Source of the DNA: Pseudoflavonifractor sp. 524-17
GTDB taxonomy: Bacteria > Bacillota > Clostridia > Oscillospirales > Oscillospiraceae
Length of the DNA stretch: 64,000 nt
Direction of reading: 5' to 3'
Assembly (NCBI RefSeq): GCF_009935845.1
Contig: NZ_QWEK01000004.1
Coordinates: 62,001-126,000 of the forward strand
In this document: in pieces, positions 42,565 to 50,648 of the stretch
Position numbering within the stretch: the stretch's first letter is position 1
Layout of the letters: each line of letters starts with the position of its first letter
Notes under the pieces: generated by a model
What the model was told of the DNA's origin: nothing
The model's input: the letters and a program-made list of their open reading frames with translations, nothing else
The model's database searches: none
Position numbers and translations under genes: made by a program

Positions 42565-43629
42565 TTACACCGGGACCACCCAGCCGTAAGGGTCTGGGAG
42601 GGTGCCCCACTGGATGCCGGTGAGCGTATCGTAGAGCTTTTGGGTCACGGCGCCGATCTGGCCGTTGTTGACCACGGCCCGGGTCTGGTTCCAGGCCATC
42701 TCCCCCACGGGGGAGACCACGGCGGCGGTTCCGGTGCCCCAAGCCTCCTCCAGCCGGCCGGCCTGGGCGGCGTCAAAGAGCTCCTGTGCGGAGATAAGCC
42801 GCTCCTCCACCGGCAGGCCCCAGGAGCGCAGCAGCTCCAGGCAGGAGCGGCGGGTGATGCCGGGGAGCACAGAGCCGGTGAGCTTGGGGGTGACGACGGC
42901 GCCGTCCACCTTGAACATGACGTTCATGGAGCCCACTTCCTCAATATATTTCCGCTCCACGCCGTCCAGCCACAGAACCTGGGCATAGCCCTGCTGCTCC
43001 GCCCGCTGGCCGGCGCGGATGGACGCGGCGTAATTGCCGCCGCACTTGGTGTAGCCGGTGCCCCCCCGGACGGCCCGGACATCCTCGTTCTCCACATAGA
43101 TGCGCACCGGGTTGATGCCCTCGGCATAGTAGGCCCCCACGGGGCTGCAGATGACGCAGAAGAGGTAGCTGTGGGAGGCGTGTACCCCCAGGGCAGGGTC
43201 AGTGGCGATGATAAAGGGCCGGATATACAAAGAGGTGCCTGGGGCGCTGGGCACCCAGTCCGCCTCCAGCTTGACCAGGGCCTGAATCCCCGCCAGGGCC
43301 GCGTCCTCGGGGAGCTTGGGGATGCACATCCGCTCACAGGAGTCGTTCATCCGGCGCACGTTGTCCATGGGCCGGAAGAGCTGTACCCCGCCGTCGGGCC
43401 GGCGGTAGGCCTTCAGGCCCTCAAAAACCTCCTGGGCGTAATGGAAGACCATGGCGGAGGGCTCCAGTGTCAGGGGGGCATAGGGGACGATGCGTCCGTC
43501 ATGCCAGCCCTGCCCCTGGTGATAGTCCATCAGAAACATGTGGTCAGTAAACGTGCGGCCAAATACCAAGGTGCTGGGATCGGGCTTGGGCTTGCACTGC
43601 CCCGCCCGCTGAATGGGAAATTCGTGCAT
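42565..43629 (-). CDS. ilvE: Branched-chain amino acid aminotransferase
   Basis: 354 residues, the usual size for the long (group II) bacterial enzyme. Interconverts Val, Leu and Ile with their 2-oxo acids, PLP dependent. The Schiff-base Lys is Lys195 in GYTKCGGNYAAS; EEVGSMNVMFK and the phosphate-binding GITRRSCLELL follow. FEGLKAYRRPDGGVQLFRP marks the N-terminal domain. The ATG at 43629 lies 9 bp after GGAGG; the ATG at 43635 is only 3 bp away. It stands alone, with no ilv/leu genes and no recognisable T-box in its leader. Confidence 0.95.
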   Translation of the reverse strand: MHEFPIQRAGQCKPKPDPSTLVFGRTFTDHMFLMDYHQGQGWHDGRIVPYAPLTLEPSAMVFHYAQEVFEGLKAYRRPDGGVQLFRPMDNVRRMNDSCERMCIPKLPEDAALAGIQALVKLEADWVPSAPGTSLYIRPFIIATDPALGVHASHSYLFCVICSPVGAYYAEGINPVRIYVENEDVRAVRGGTGYTKCGGNYAASIRAGQRAEQQGYAQVLWLDGVERKYIEEVGSMNVMFKVDGAVVTPKLTGSVLPGITRRSCLELLRSWGLPVEERLISAQELFDAAQAGRLEEAWGTGTAAVVSPVGEMAWNQTRAVVNNGQIGAVTQKLYDTLTGIQWGTLPDPYGWVVPV

Positions 43630-43736
43630 ACTCATTGACCTCCTGCCGTAAAGCATTTCCGCGCCGGGCCCGAAATCAAAATTCACCGCCCGCCGCGCCC
43701 GGCAGTTTAGCGATTTAAACTGTCGTCTCGGTTCAA

Positions 43737-43765
43737 ATTATAGCAGTGTCCAGCCGCCGCCGCAA
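43737..43765 (-). promoter_or_regulatory. Promoter of ilvE
   Basis: Minus strand TTGCGG (43760-43765), 17 bp, TATAAT (43737-43742). The leader is about 100 nt with a GCCGGGCGCGG-type stem. Confidence 0.6.
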
Positions 43766-43862
43766 GAGGAAGATCGCCCGGCCGGGGCCTATTTTTCGCT
43801 GTATCACGTTAAATTATAGGGGGAGAATGTTGAATAACCTCTTTCCAGAGCGCGGGAACCTG

Positions 43863-43871
43863 TGGTATAAT
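43863..43871 (+). promoter_or_regulatory. Extended -10 promoter of gdpP
   Basis: TGGTATAAT (TGn extension with TATAAT at 43866-43871). No good -35 box. The leader to the ATG at 44021 is about 145 nt and shows nothing further; a run of six T lies near 43910. Confidence 0.6.
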
Positions 43872-44020
43872 AGCCGCACAACGGCTATGATACTTTAATC
43901 ATCTGAGTCTTTTTTCACCCCTGACGGTCCGGCCAGCCGTTTTCCCGCCCTCTTCCCGTTTGGGCCTGTATCGGGGAGATGTGTACCATATGCCGCAAGG
44001 CGCGGCGGAAGGGAACTGCC

Positions 44021-46009
44021 ATGCGAAAAAATAAGCTGTCCCGTCTGCTGGAACCTGGATTTCAGCTCTACTTTACCTTTCTGGTGCTGTTTGCCCTGGC
44101 CTCCGCCTTTTTCAACCCATACCTGGGCGGGGCAGAGGGGATAATTGTGGTGGCGCTGTACCTCTACTACCGCCGGAGCAACGCCCTGCGCCAGAGGGAG
44201 ATCCTCAAGTATATCGACAACATTACCTGCAACATGGATGTAGCCACCAAGGACACCATGATCAACGCGCCCCTGCCCATGGTGATCTTCCGGCCGGAGA
44301 GCGACGAGGTGATCTGGTCCAACGACCGGTTCCTCCGGCTGACGGGGGAGCGGGAGCATCTCTTTGACACCAAGCTGTCCGCGGTGGTGCCCGGGTTCTC
44401 CTCCCGCTGGCTGATGGAGGGAAAGACGGACTGCCCCACCGAGGTGGAGCTGGGGGGGCGGAAGTTTCTGGTCTTCGGCCACCTGGTGCGCACCGACGAG
44501 CGGGGGGCACACAGCTTCCTGGCCACCACCTACTGGGTGGATATCACCGACTATTCCGGCGTGCGGGAGGAATTCTATCAGTCCCGGCCGGTGTGCGCCA
44601 TCCTCACCCTGGACAACTATGAGGAGCTGATGAAAGGGGTCAGCGAGGCGGAAAAGTCCTCCATTCTCAATAATATCGACGAGAAGATCGACAGCTGGGC
44701 CTCCCCCGCCGGCGGCCTGCTGTGCCACTACGACCGGGACCGGTACCTCCTTCTCTTTGAAGAGCGGTTCCTCCCCCGGCTCCAGGAGGGGAAATTCGCC
44801 GTGCTGGACGCGGTGCGCTCTGTCCACAACCCCAAGGGGATGCAGGCCACCCTGTCCATCGGCATGGGCCGGGACGCGGACTCCTTCCAGGACCTGTTCC
44901 AGTATGCCGCCCTGTCGGTGGAAATGGCCCTGTCCCGGGGGGGCGACCAAGTGGTCATCAAGAACAAGTTCAACTTCGAGTTCTTCGGCGGCCACGCCAA
45001 GGAGCTGGAGAAGCGCACCAAGGTCAAGAGCCGGGTGATGTCCAACGCCCTGGGGGAGCTGGTGGCCGACGCCTCCCGCGTGTTCGTCATGGGCCACAAA
45101 TTCCCTGACTTTGACTGCATCGGCGCGGCGGCGGGGGTATGCGCCATTGCCCGGAAAAAAGGCACCCCCGTCTACTTCATCAAGGACTCCAGCCCCAACC
45201 CGGCCAGCGGCGTAGTCAGCCGGCTGTCCGCCCTGCCGGAATATCAGAACGTGTTTCTCTCCACCCAGGACGCCATGATCAAGGCGGACTCCCAGTCTCT
45301 GCTGGTGGTGGTGGACACCAACCGGCCGGAGCAGACCATGAGCGAGGATTTGCTTCTCTCCTGCAACCGGGTGGCCGTGATTGACCACCACCGCCGGGCG
45401 GCCACCTATATTGCCGACGCCGCCCTCAACTTCCACGAGCCCTACGCCTCCTCCGCCAGCGAGCTGGTAACGGAGCTGCTTCAGTACCTGCTGGAACCCG
45501 CGGATCTGCTCCGGGCGGAGGCGGAGGCCCTGCTCGCCGGCATTGTGCTGGACACCAAGCAGTTCACCATGCGCACCGGCAGCCGCACCTTTGAGGCGGC
45601 CTCCTTCCTGCGCCGGGCGGGGGCGGACACCGGCGACGTGCGCCGCCTCTTCCAAAACGACCTGGAGAGCACCATCGCCCGGTACGAGATCATCCGCACC
45701 GCCAACATCTACCGGGACGGCGTGGCGGTGGCCAAGGTGAACCACACGGTAGACCGGGTGGTCTCCGCCCAGGCGGCGGACGAGCTGCTGAATATCTTCG
45801 GCGTCACCGCCTCCTTTACCATCTTCCCCGACGGGGATCGGGTGATTATTTCCGGGCGGTCCGCGGGGGAGACGAATGTTCAGCTCATTCTGGAAAAGCT
45901 GGGCGGCGGGGGCAACGCCAACGCCGCGGGCGGACAGATTCCAGGCAATCTGGATCAGGTGACCCGGGATCTGCTGCGGGCCATTGATCAGTATTTTGAG
46001 GAGGAGTAG
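44021..46009 (+). CDS. gdpP: Cyclic-di-AMP phosphodiesterase GdpP
   Basis: 662 residues. Two N-terminal transmembrane helices (about 10-50), a degenerate PAS domain (about 75-170), a degenerate GGDEF domain (about 175-300), then DHH (about 335-480, with VIDHHRR, Asp455) and DHHA1 (about 500-660, GGGGNANAAGGQI) domains. Cleaves c-di-AMP to pApA, controlling osmolyte and wall homeostasis. The start is the ATG at 44021 after GGAAGGGA; the ATG at 43979 has none. The gene order gdpP-rplI-dnaB is conserved across Firmicutes, but here a giant palindrome of about 550 bp separates gdpP from rplI. Confidence 0.95.
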   Translation: MRKNKLSRLLEPGFQLYFTFLVLFALASAFFNPYLGGAEGIIVVALYLYYRRSNALRQREILKYIDNITCNMDVATKDTMINAPLPMVIFRPESDEVIWSNDRFLRLTGEREHLFDTKLSAVVPGFSSRWLMEGKTDCPTEVELGGRKFLVFGHLVRTDERGAHSFLATTYWVDITDYSGVREEFYQSRPVCAILTLDNYEELMKGVSEAEKSSILNNIDEKIDSWASPAGGLLCHYDRDRYLLLFEERFLPRLQEGKFAVLDAVRSVHNPKGMQATLSIGMGRDADSFQDLFQYAALSVEMALSRGGDQVVIKNKFNFEFFGGHAKELEKRTKVKSRVMSNALGELVADASRVFVMGHKFPDFDCIGAAAGVCAIARKKGTPVYFIKDSSPNPASGVVSRLSALPEYQNVFLSTQDAMIKADSQSLLVVVDTNRPEQTMSEDLLLSCNRVAVIDHHRRAATYIADAALNFHEPYASSASELVTELLQYLLEPADLLRAEAEALLAGIVLDTKQFTMRTGSRTFEAASFLRRAGADTGDVRRLFQNDLESTIARYEIIRTANIYRDGVAVAKVNHTVDRVVSAQAADELLNIFGVTASFTIFPDGDRVIISGRSAGETNVQLILEKLGGGGNANAAGGQIPGNLDQVTRDLLRAIDQYFEEE

Positions 46010-46562
46010 CGGGGACGCCCCGCGGGGGGCTTGTGCTCGCCGCACGGGCCGCCTGCGCGGCGGGCGCCAGGACCCTTTCCCGAAAGGGCCCTGGACCCAA
46101 AGGGCTCAAGGGGGGATGCCCCCCCTTGAGAATCCCCCATACGACAGGCCCACCCGGCGCACCGCGCCGGATGACTGCCATGCCGTCGTGTCAGTCTGGC
46201 AGGTAACGCGATTCCAGCGTAAAGTCTCCAGCCAGACCAAGTCAAATGTGCCGGGCCTCCCTGGTCGGCCCGGGGGGAGGGCAGGCAGGGAACTTGCCCC
46301 CGGGCCGGCCAGGGAGGCCCGGCACTTCTATTGTAACGTAAGCACAAGACCCCAGCTGGGGCCGCGTTGACCGGCAGATTATCAGAACGCTGAGGCAGTG
46401 GCGGCGGCGCGGTGCGCCGCCTGGACCCCCCGCGCTGGGGGTGTCCAGAGGGGGTCCTCCCCCCTCTGGCCCTTTGGGTCCAGGGCCCTTTCGGGAAAGG
46501 GCCCTGGCGCCCGCTGCGTAAGCGGTCCGCCCGGCGAGGGCAATCCCCCCGGGTGTAACCCC
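46010..46562. repeat. Giant imperfect palindrome B (about 550 bp)
   Basis: It begins immediately after the gdpP stop codon. Outer arms: 46013-46105 (GCTCGCCGCACGGGCCGCC, CCTTTCCCGAAAGG) against 46450-46562 (GGTCCAGGGCCCTTTCGGGAAAGGGCCC, GGCGAGGGCAA). Middle arms: GGCGCACCGCGCCGG near 46158 against GGCGCGGTGCGCC near 46410. Core: GTGCCGGGCCTCCCTGG (46248) against CCAGGGAGGCCCGGCAC (46309), closing on a loop near 46290. The core is nearly the same as in copy C (60.08 kb). No credible coding frame exists on either strand. rplI starts about 60 bp further on. Confidence 0.88.
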
Positions 46563-46623
46563 GAAACCGGGTTTACACAATTTTTTCCATAGAGAACACT
46601 ACCCACAGAAAGGAACGATACCC

Positions 46624-47070
46624 ATGAAAGTAATTTTACAGCAGGACGTAAAGGGCCAGGGCAAGAAGGGCCAGCTGATTGAGGCCAGCGACGGCTACGC
46701 CCGTAACTTCCTCCTGCCCAAGAAGCTGGCGGTGGAGGCCACCGCGGAGAATGTGAACAAGATGAAGATGCAGGACAAGGCCCGCAAGGCCCAGGAGGCC
46801 GCGGAGAAGGCGGAGGCCGAGGCCGTCGCCGCCCGGCTGAAGGACATTACGGTAAAGATTCTGGCCAAGGCGGGCAACGGCGGGCGGCTCTTCGGCGCGG
46901 TGACCAGCAAGGAGATCTCCGACGCTTTGAGCGAGCAGTTCCAGATCACCATTCCCAAGGCCAAGATCGTCCAGGAGGAGCCCATCAAGGCGTTTGGCGG
47001 CTACGAGCTCAAGTGCAAGCTGGGCTATGAGGTCACCGGTACGCTGAAGGTCATGGTGGCCGAGGAATAA
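46624..47070 (+). CDS. rplI: 50S ribosomal protein L9
   Basis: 148 residues, typical length. The N-terminal rRNA-binding domain (MKVILQQDVKGQGKKGQLIEASDGYARNFLLPKKLAV pattern) is joined by the long central helix (about 40-75, KARKAQEAAEKAEAEAVAAR) to the C-terminal domain (GRLFGAVTSKEI...). RBS AAAGGAACG before the ATG. dnaB follows 21 bp later. With palindrome B upstream it is unclear whether rplI-dnaB read through from gdpP or have their own start; I see no good promoter in 46563-46610. Confidence 0.98.
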   Translation: MKVILQQDVKGQGKKGQLIEASDGYARNFLLPKKLAVEATAENVNKMKMQDKARKAQEAAEKAEAEAVAARLKDITVKILAKAGNGGRLFGAVTSKEISDALSEQFQITIPKAKIVQEEPIKAFGGYELKCKLGYEVTGTLKVMVAEE

Positions 47071-47091
47071 AAGACACAGGGGGAATACGCT

Positions 47092-48435
47092 GTGGATGAA
47101 AGCCTTTTGATCCGTCAGATGCCCCACTCGGTGGAGGCGGAGCAGAGCGTGCTGGGGGCTATGCTCATTGATTCCCGGTGCGTGCCGGAGGTCATTGAGG
47201 CGCTGAAGGCAGAGGATTTTTACCTCCAGCAGAACCGGGAGATCTATGAGACCATCTACTCCATGTTCAACTTCTCCCTGACCATCGACCCGGTGACTGT
47301 CCTGGACCATATGCGCCAGAACGGGGTGTTTCACGAGAACACCTCCCATAACTACATCCTCCAGCTGATGGAGATCACCCCAACGGCGGCCAATATCAAG
47401 GAGTACGTGGCCATTGTAAAGGACCGCGCCCTGCTGCGGCGGATTGCGGAGACCGCCGGGGCTCTCACCGCCATGGTGCAGGAGGGCACCGGCACCGCTC
47501 AGGACGTGCTGGAGGCGGCAGAGCAGCGCATTTACGCCATCCGTCAGGGCCGTGCCGCCCAGGGGCTGGAGCACATCTCCAGCGTGATTTTAAACGTATA
47601 CGACCGTCTGGCGGAGCTGGCCGCCAGCGACTCCATGGTGCCGGGGCTGTCCACCGGCCTGCCGGATGTGGACATGGCCATCTCCGGCCTGAACCGGTCG
47701 GATCTGATTCTGCTGGCCGCCCGGCCAGGTATGGGCAAGACCTCCTTCGCTTTAAATATGCTCCTCCACGCGGGGAAGTTCTCCGGCAAGACGGTGGTCT
47801 TCTTCTCTCTGGAGATGAGCCGGGAGCAGCTGGCCATGCGCCTGATCTCCGGGGAGTCCTTTGTGGACAATAAAAAGCTGGTGACCGGCCGCTTGGGGGA
47901 GGATGATTGGCAGCGCATTGCCGCGGCCTCCGCCGCCCTGAACAAGACCCAGATTCTCATTGATGACAATCCCTCCCTCAGCGTGGCGGACATGAACGCC
48001 AAGTGCCGCCGGGTGGATAATCTGGGACTGGTAGTCATAGACTATCTCCAGCTGATGACCTCCGCCGGGGGCAAGATACGCCAGGGGGAGAACCGGCAGC
48101 AGATTGTTTCCGACATCTCCCGGGCGCTGAAGATTATGGCCAAGGAGCTTAACGTGCCGGTGGTGTGCCTGTCCCAGCTGTCCCGGGGGCCGGAGAGCCG
48201 GTCCGACAAGCGGCCCATGCTCTCCGACCTGCGGGAGTCCGGCGCCATTGAGCAGGACGCGGACATCGTCATGTTCCTCTACCGGGAGGATTACTACAAC
48301 GAAGACAGCGAAAACCACAATCTGGCGGAGTGCATCATCGCCAAAAACCGGCACGGCGAGACCAAGACCGTGGAGCTTCAGTGGCTCCCCGAGTATACCA
48401 CCTTCTCCTCACTGGACCGCCGCCATACAGAGTAG
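47092..48435 (+). CDS. dnaB: Replicative DNA helicase DnaB
   Basis: 447 residues. Hexameric 5'-3' helicase of the replisome (DnaC in Bacillus naming). N-terminal primase-binding domain (MPHSVEAEQSVLGAMLID), linker helix, then the RecA-like motor: Walker A ARPGMGKTSF (Lys about 216), SLEMSREQLAMRL, Walker B LVVIDYLQLM, LSQLSRGPESR and the Arg-finger region SDLRESGAIEQDADIVMFLYR. GTG start at 47092 after AGGGGG. Spacing to rplI is 21 bp. Confidence 0.97.
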   Translation: MDESLLIRQMPHSVEAEQSVLGAMLIDSRCVPEVIEALKAEDFYLQQNREIYETIYSMFNFSLTIDPVTVLDHMRQNGVFHENTSHNYILQLMEITPTAANIKEYVAIVKDRALLRRIAETAGALTAMVQEGTGTAQDVLEAAEQRIYAIRQGRAAQGLEHISSVILNVYDRLAELAASDSMVPGLSTGLPDVDMAISGLNRSDLILLAARPGMGKTSFALNMLLHAGKFSGKTVVFFSLEMSREQLAMRLISGESFVDNKKLVTGRLGEDDWQRIAAASAALNKTQILIDDNPSLSVADMNAKCRRVDNLGLVVIDYLQLMTSAGGKIRQGENRQQIVSDISRALKIMAKELNVPVVCLSQLSRGPESRSDKRPMLSDLRESGAIEQDADIVMFLYREDYYNEDSENHNLAECIIAKNRHGETKTVELQWLPEYTTFSSLDRRHTE

Positions 48436-48470
48436 GTTTTGACGCTGAGAACTGAAAGGAGATGGGCGGA

Positions 48471-49880
48471 GTGCAGGAGCGGAGCGCCGCGCTGGCGGCA
48501 CAGTACGGCATGCTGCCCCCGGGGGCAAGGGTGCTGTGCGCCGTGTCTGGCGGGGCGGACTCGGTGTGCTTGCTCCACCTGCTGAAAAAATGGGCGGAGA
48601 CAGGCGCTTTTTCCCTGTACTGCGCCCACTATGACCACCAGCTCCGGGGTGAATTGTCCACATCGGACGGCGCCTTTGTGGAAAACTTGTGCGAAATGTG
48701 GAAAATTCCTTTTATATGGGGGAGCGGCGACGTGGCCGGGGCGGCGAAGGCCGCCCGCCGGGGGATTGAGGAGACCGCCCGGGCAATGCGGTATGCGTTC
48801 CTTGAGGAGACAGCGGAAACATTGGGCTGCGACCGGATCGCCACGGCCCACAACGCCGACGACAACGCGGAAACCATTTTGCTTCATCTGGTCCGCGGGA
48901 CGGGGCTGCGGGGACTGACCGGCATCCCGCCCCGGCGGGGGAAGATTGTGCGCCCGCTGCTGGCCGTGACCCGGCGGGAGATTGAAGACTATCTGGACCG
49001 GAACGGCATTTCTCACGTGGAGGACGCCTCCAATCAGGACCCGTCCTACGCCCGCAACTACCTCCGGCTGGAGATCATGCCCCGGCTGCGCCGGCTGAAC
49101 CCCCGGCTGGCCCAGCGCATGGGGGAGAGCGCCCAATCGCTGCGGCTGGATCTGGCTTACTTGGAGGACCAGGCGGAGGCGGTCTGCCAGAAGGCGGAGC
49201 CGCTGGGGAGGGGGCTGTCCATCCCCGCCCATGCCATCGCCGCCCTGCCTGACCCCGTGGCCTGCCGGGCGGTGGAGCGGCTTCTGGCCCAACTGGGGGG
49301 GGCGGCGGGCTGTACCGCCGCCCATCTAAAGGCTGTCACGGCCCTGTGCCGGGCGGAGGGCAGTCCCTCCGGGACGGTCTGTCTGCCCCAGGGCCTGCGG
49401 GCCAAGCGCATCTACGGGGGGCTGTATCTGGGTGAATTCACCGACGCCCTGCCCCGGCTGGCCCCGCTCCCCCTGTGTCTGGACGGGGAGACCGCCCCCC
49501 CAGGCAGCTTTTGGCGGATCCTCTGCCGCCCGGTGCTCTGTCCCGCCGGCGCCGTCCACACCAGGGACCATTTCTATCTGCCGGCACAGGGGGACGGCCC
49601 GCCGGTGGTCCGCGCCCGGCAGACAGGGGACTATCTGCGCCTCCCCTGGCGCCCCGGCAAGTCCCTCAAGAAGCTGATGATAGAGGCCAAGCTCCCCCGC
49701 TGGACCCGGGATCTCATTCCCGTTGTGGCGGACCGGCGGGGGGTGCTGGCCGCCGCGGAATTCGGCCCCCAGGCGGACCGGCTGGCCCGGCCCGGGCAGC
49801 CCGCCCTTGAGCTGCGCTTCCTCCGGCAGGAAACCATGGAGACGGCGGTGGAGCGGATGCGGGGGCGGGTGGAATGCTGA
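48471..49880 (+). CDS. tilS: tRNA(Ile)-lysidine synthase
   Basis: 469 residues. Adds lysine to C34 of tRNA-Ile(CAU) so that it reads AUA. PP-loop ATPase motif SGGADS (Ser26), GIEETARAMRYAFLEETA, HNADDNAETILLHLVRGTG (NTD) and the TilS C-terminal domain (YLRLPWRPGKSLKKLMIEAKLPRW). The GTG at 48471 is used because AAAGGAG directly abuts the ATG at 48462 and leaves no spacer. The order tilS-hpt-ftsH is the Firmicute standard. Confidence 0.95.
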   Translation: MQERSAALAAQYGMLPPGARVLCAVSGGADSVCLLHLLKKWAETGAFSLYCAHYDHQLRGELSTSDGAFVENLCEMWKIPFIWGSGDVAGAAKAARRGIEETARAMRYAFLEETAETLGCDRIATAHNADDNAETILLHLVRGTGLRGLTGIPPRRGKIVRPLLAVTRREIEDYLDRNGISHVEDASNQDPSYARNYLRLEIMPRLRRLNPRLAQRMGESAQSLRLDLAYLEDQAEAVCQKAEPLGRGLSIPAHAIAALPDPVACRAVERLLAQLGGAAGCTAAHLKAVTALCRAEGSPSGTVCLPQGLRAKRIYGGLYLGEFTDALPRLAPLPLCLDGETAPPGSFWRILCRPVLCPAGAVHTRDHFYLPAQGDGPPVVRARQTGDYLRLPWRPGKSLKKLMIEAKLPRWTRDLIPVVADRRGVLAAAEFGPQADRLARPGQPALELRFLRQETMETAVERMRGRVEC

Positions 49881-49944
49881 CGGCGCGATTTCGTCAACAG
49901 ACACACAACGGCCCCGTTCAGGGCCAGGAAAGGATGGGCGTAAC

Positions 49945-50490
49945 ATGCTGCATCAGGATATAGAACGAATTTTGTTTTCCGAAGAGGAGCTGAAGGCCCG
50001 GGTGGCGGAGCTGGGCGCTCAGATTGACCGGGACTACGCAAATCAGACCCCGCTGTTGATCAGCGTCCTGCGTGGATCCTTCATTTTTATGGCCGATCTG
50101 GTGCGCAGCATTACCCGGCCCTGCACGGTGGACTTCATGGCGGTGTCCTCCTACGGCAGCGGCACCACCAGCTCCGGCCAGGTGAAGATCGTCAAGGACC
50201 TGTCCGAGCAGATTGAGGGGCGGGATATCATCGTGGTGGAGGATATTCTGGACAGCGGCAATACCCTGTCCTACCTGTTCCAGCTCCTCCAGGCCCGGCA
50301 CCCCGCCTCCATCCGGCTGTGTACCCTGCTGGATAAGCCGGAGCGGCGCACCAAGCCCGTGGCGGCGCAGTACGTAGGCTTCACCATCCCCGACGCCTTC
50401 GTGGTGGGGTACGGCCTGGACTACGACGAGAAATACCGCAACCTGCCCTGCATCGGCATACTCAAGCCCTGTGTCTACGGGGGCGAGTAA
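49945..50490 (+). CDS. hpt: Hypoxanthine phosphoribosyltransferase
   Basis: 181 residues. Salvages hypoxanthine/guanine with PRPP. LLISVLRGSFIFMADLVR, DFMAVSSYGSGTTSSG, and the PRPP loop VVEDILDSGNTL with its acidic pair. C-terminal FVVGYGLDYDEKYRNLPCIGIL is standard for HPRT. ATG at 49945 after AGGAAAGGATGGG; the open frame from 49723 runs upstream inside tilS without a site. ftsH copy 2 follows, after a palindromic repeat. Confidence 0.96.
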   Translation: MLHQDIERILFSEEELKARVAELGAQIDRDYANQTPLLISVLRGSFIFMADLVRSITRPCTVDFMAVSSYGSGTTSSGQVKIVKDLSEQIEGRDIIVVEDILDSGNTLSYLFQLLQARHPASIRLCTLLDKPERRTKPVAAQYVGFTIPDAFVVGYGLDYDEKYRNLPCIGILKPCVYGGE

Positions 50491-50502
50491 ACACCCGGAT
50501 TC

Positions 50503-50601
50503 AGAACCTGTATTCACGGTTGTGAATACAGGTTCCCATAGCCCCGGCAGTCCAGCGGCCCCGGCTGTGAATCCAGACGCTGAATATAGATTTTTAACAG
50601 T
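50503..50601. repeat. MITE-like palindromic repeat, copy M3
   Basis: Starts with AGAACCTGTATTCAC and at once its inverse GTGAATACAGGTTC (50503-50536), a collapsed version of M2. The following GGCAGTCCAGCGGCC and GGCTGTGAATCCAGA (50547-50576) match the right half of M2. It lies 12 bp after the hpt stop. Confidence 0.65.
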
Positions 50602-50648
50602 ATAAACAAGCGGCCCCCCCGGGGGTACGCGGGGGGAGTGTCCGTTTC

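Noticed and set aside
43637-43736. T-box or leucine leader upstream of ilvE
   Set aside because: No T-box sequence (GGTGGnACCGCG) or AGAGAG element is present.
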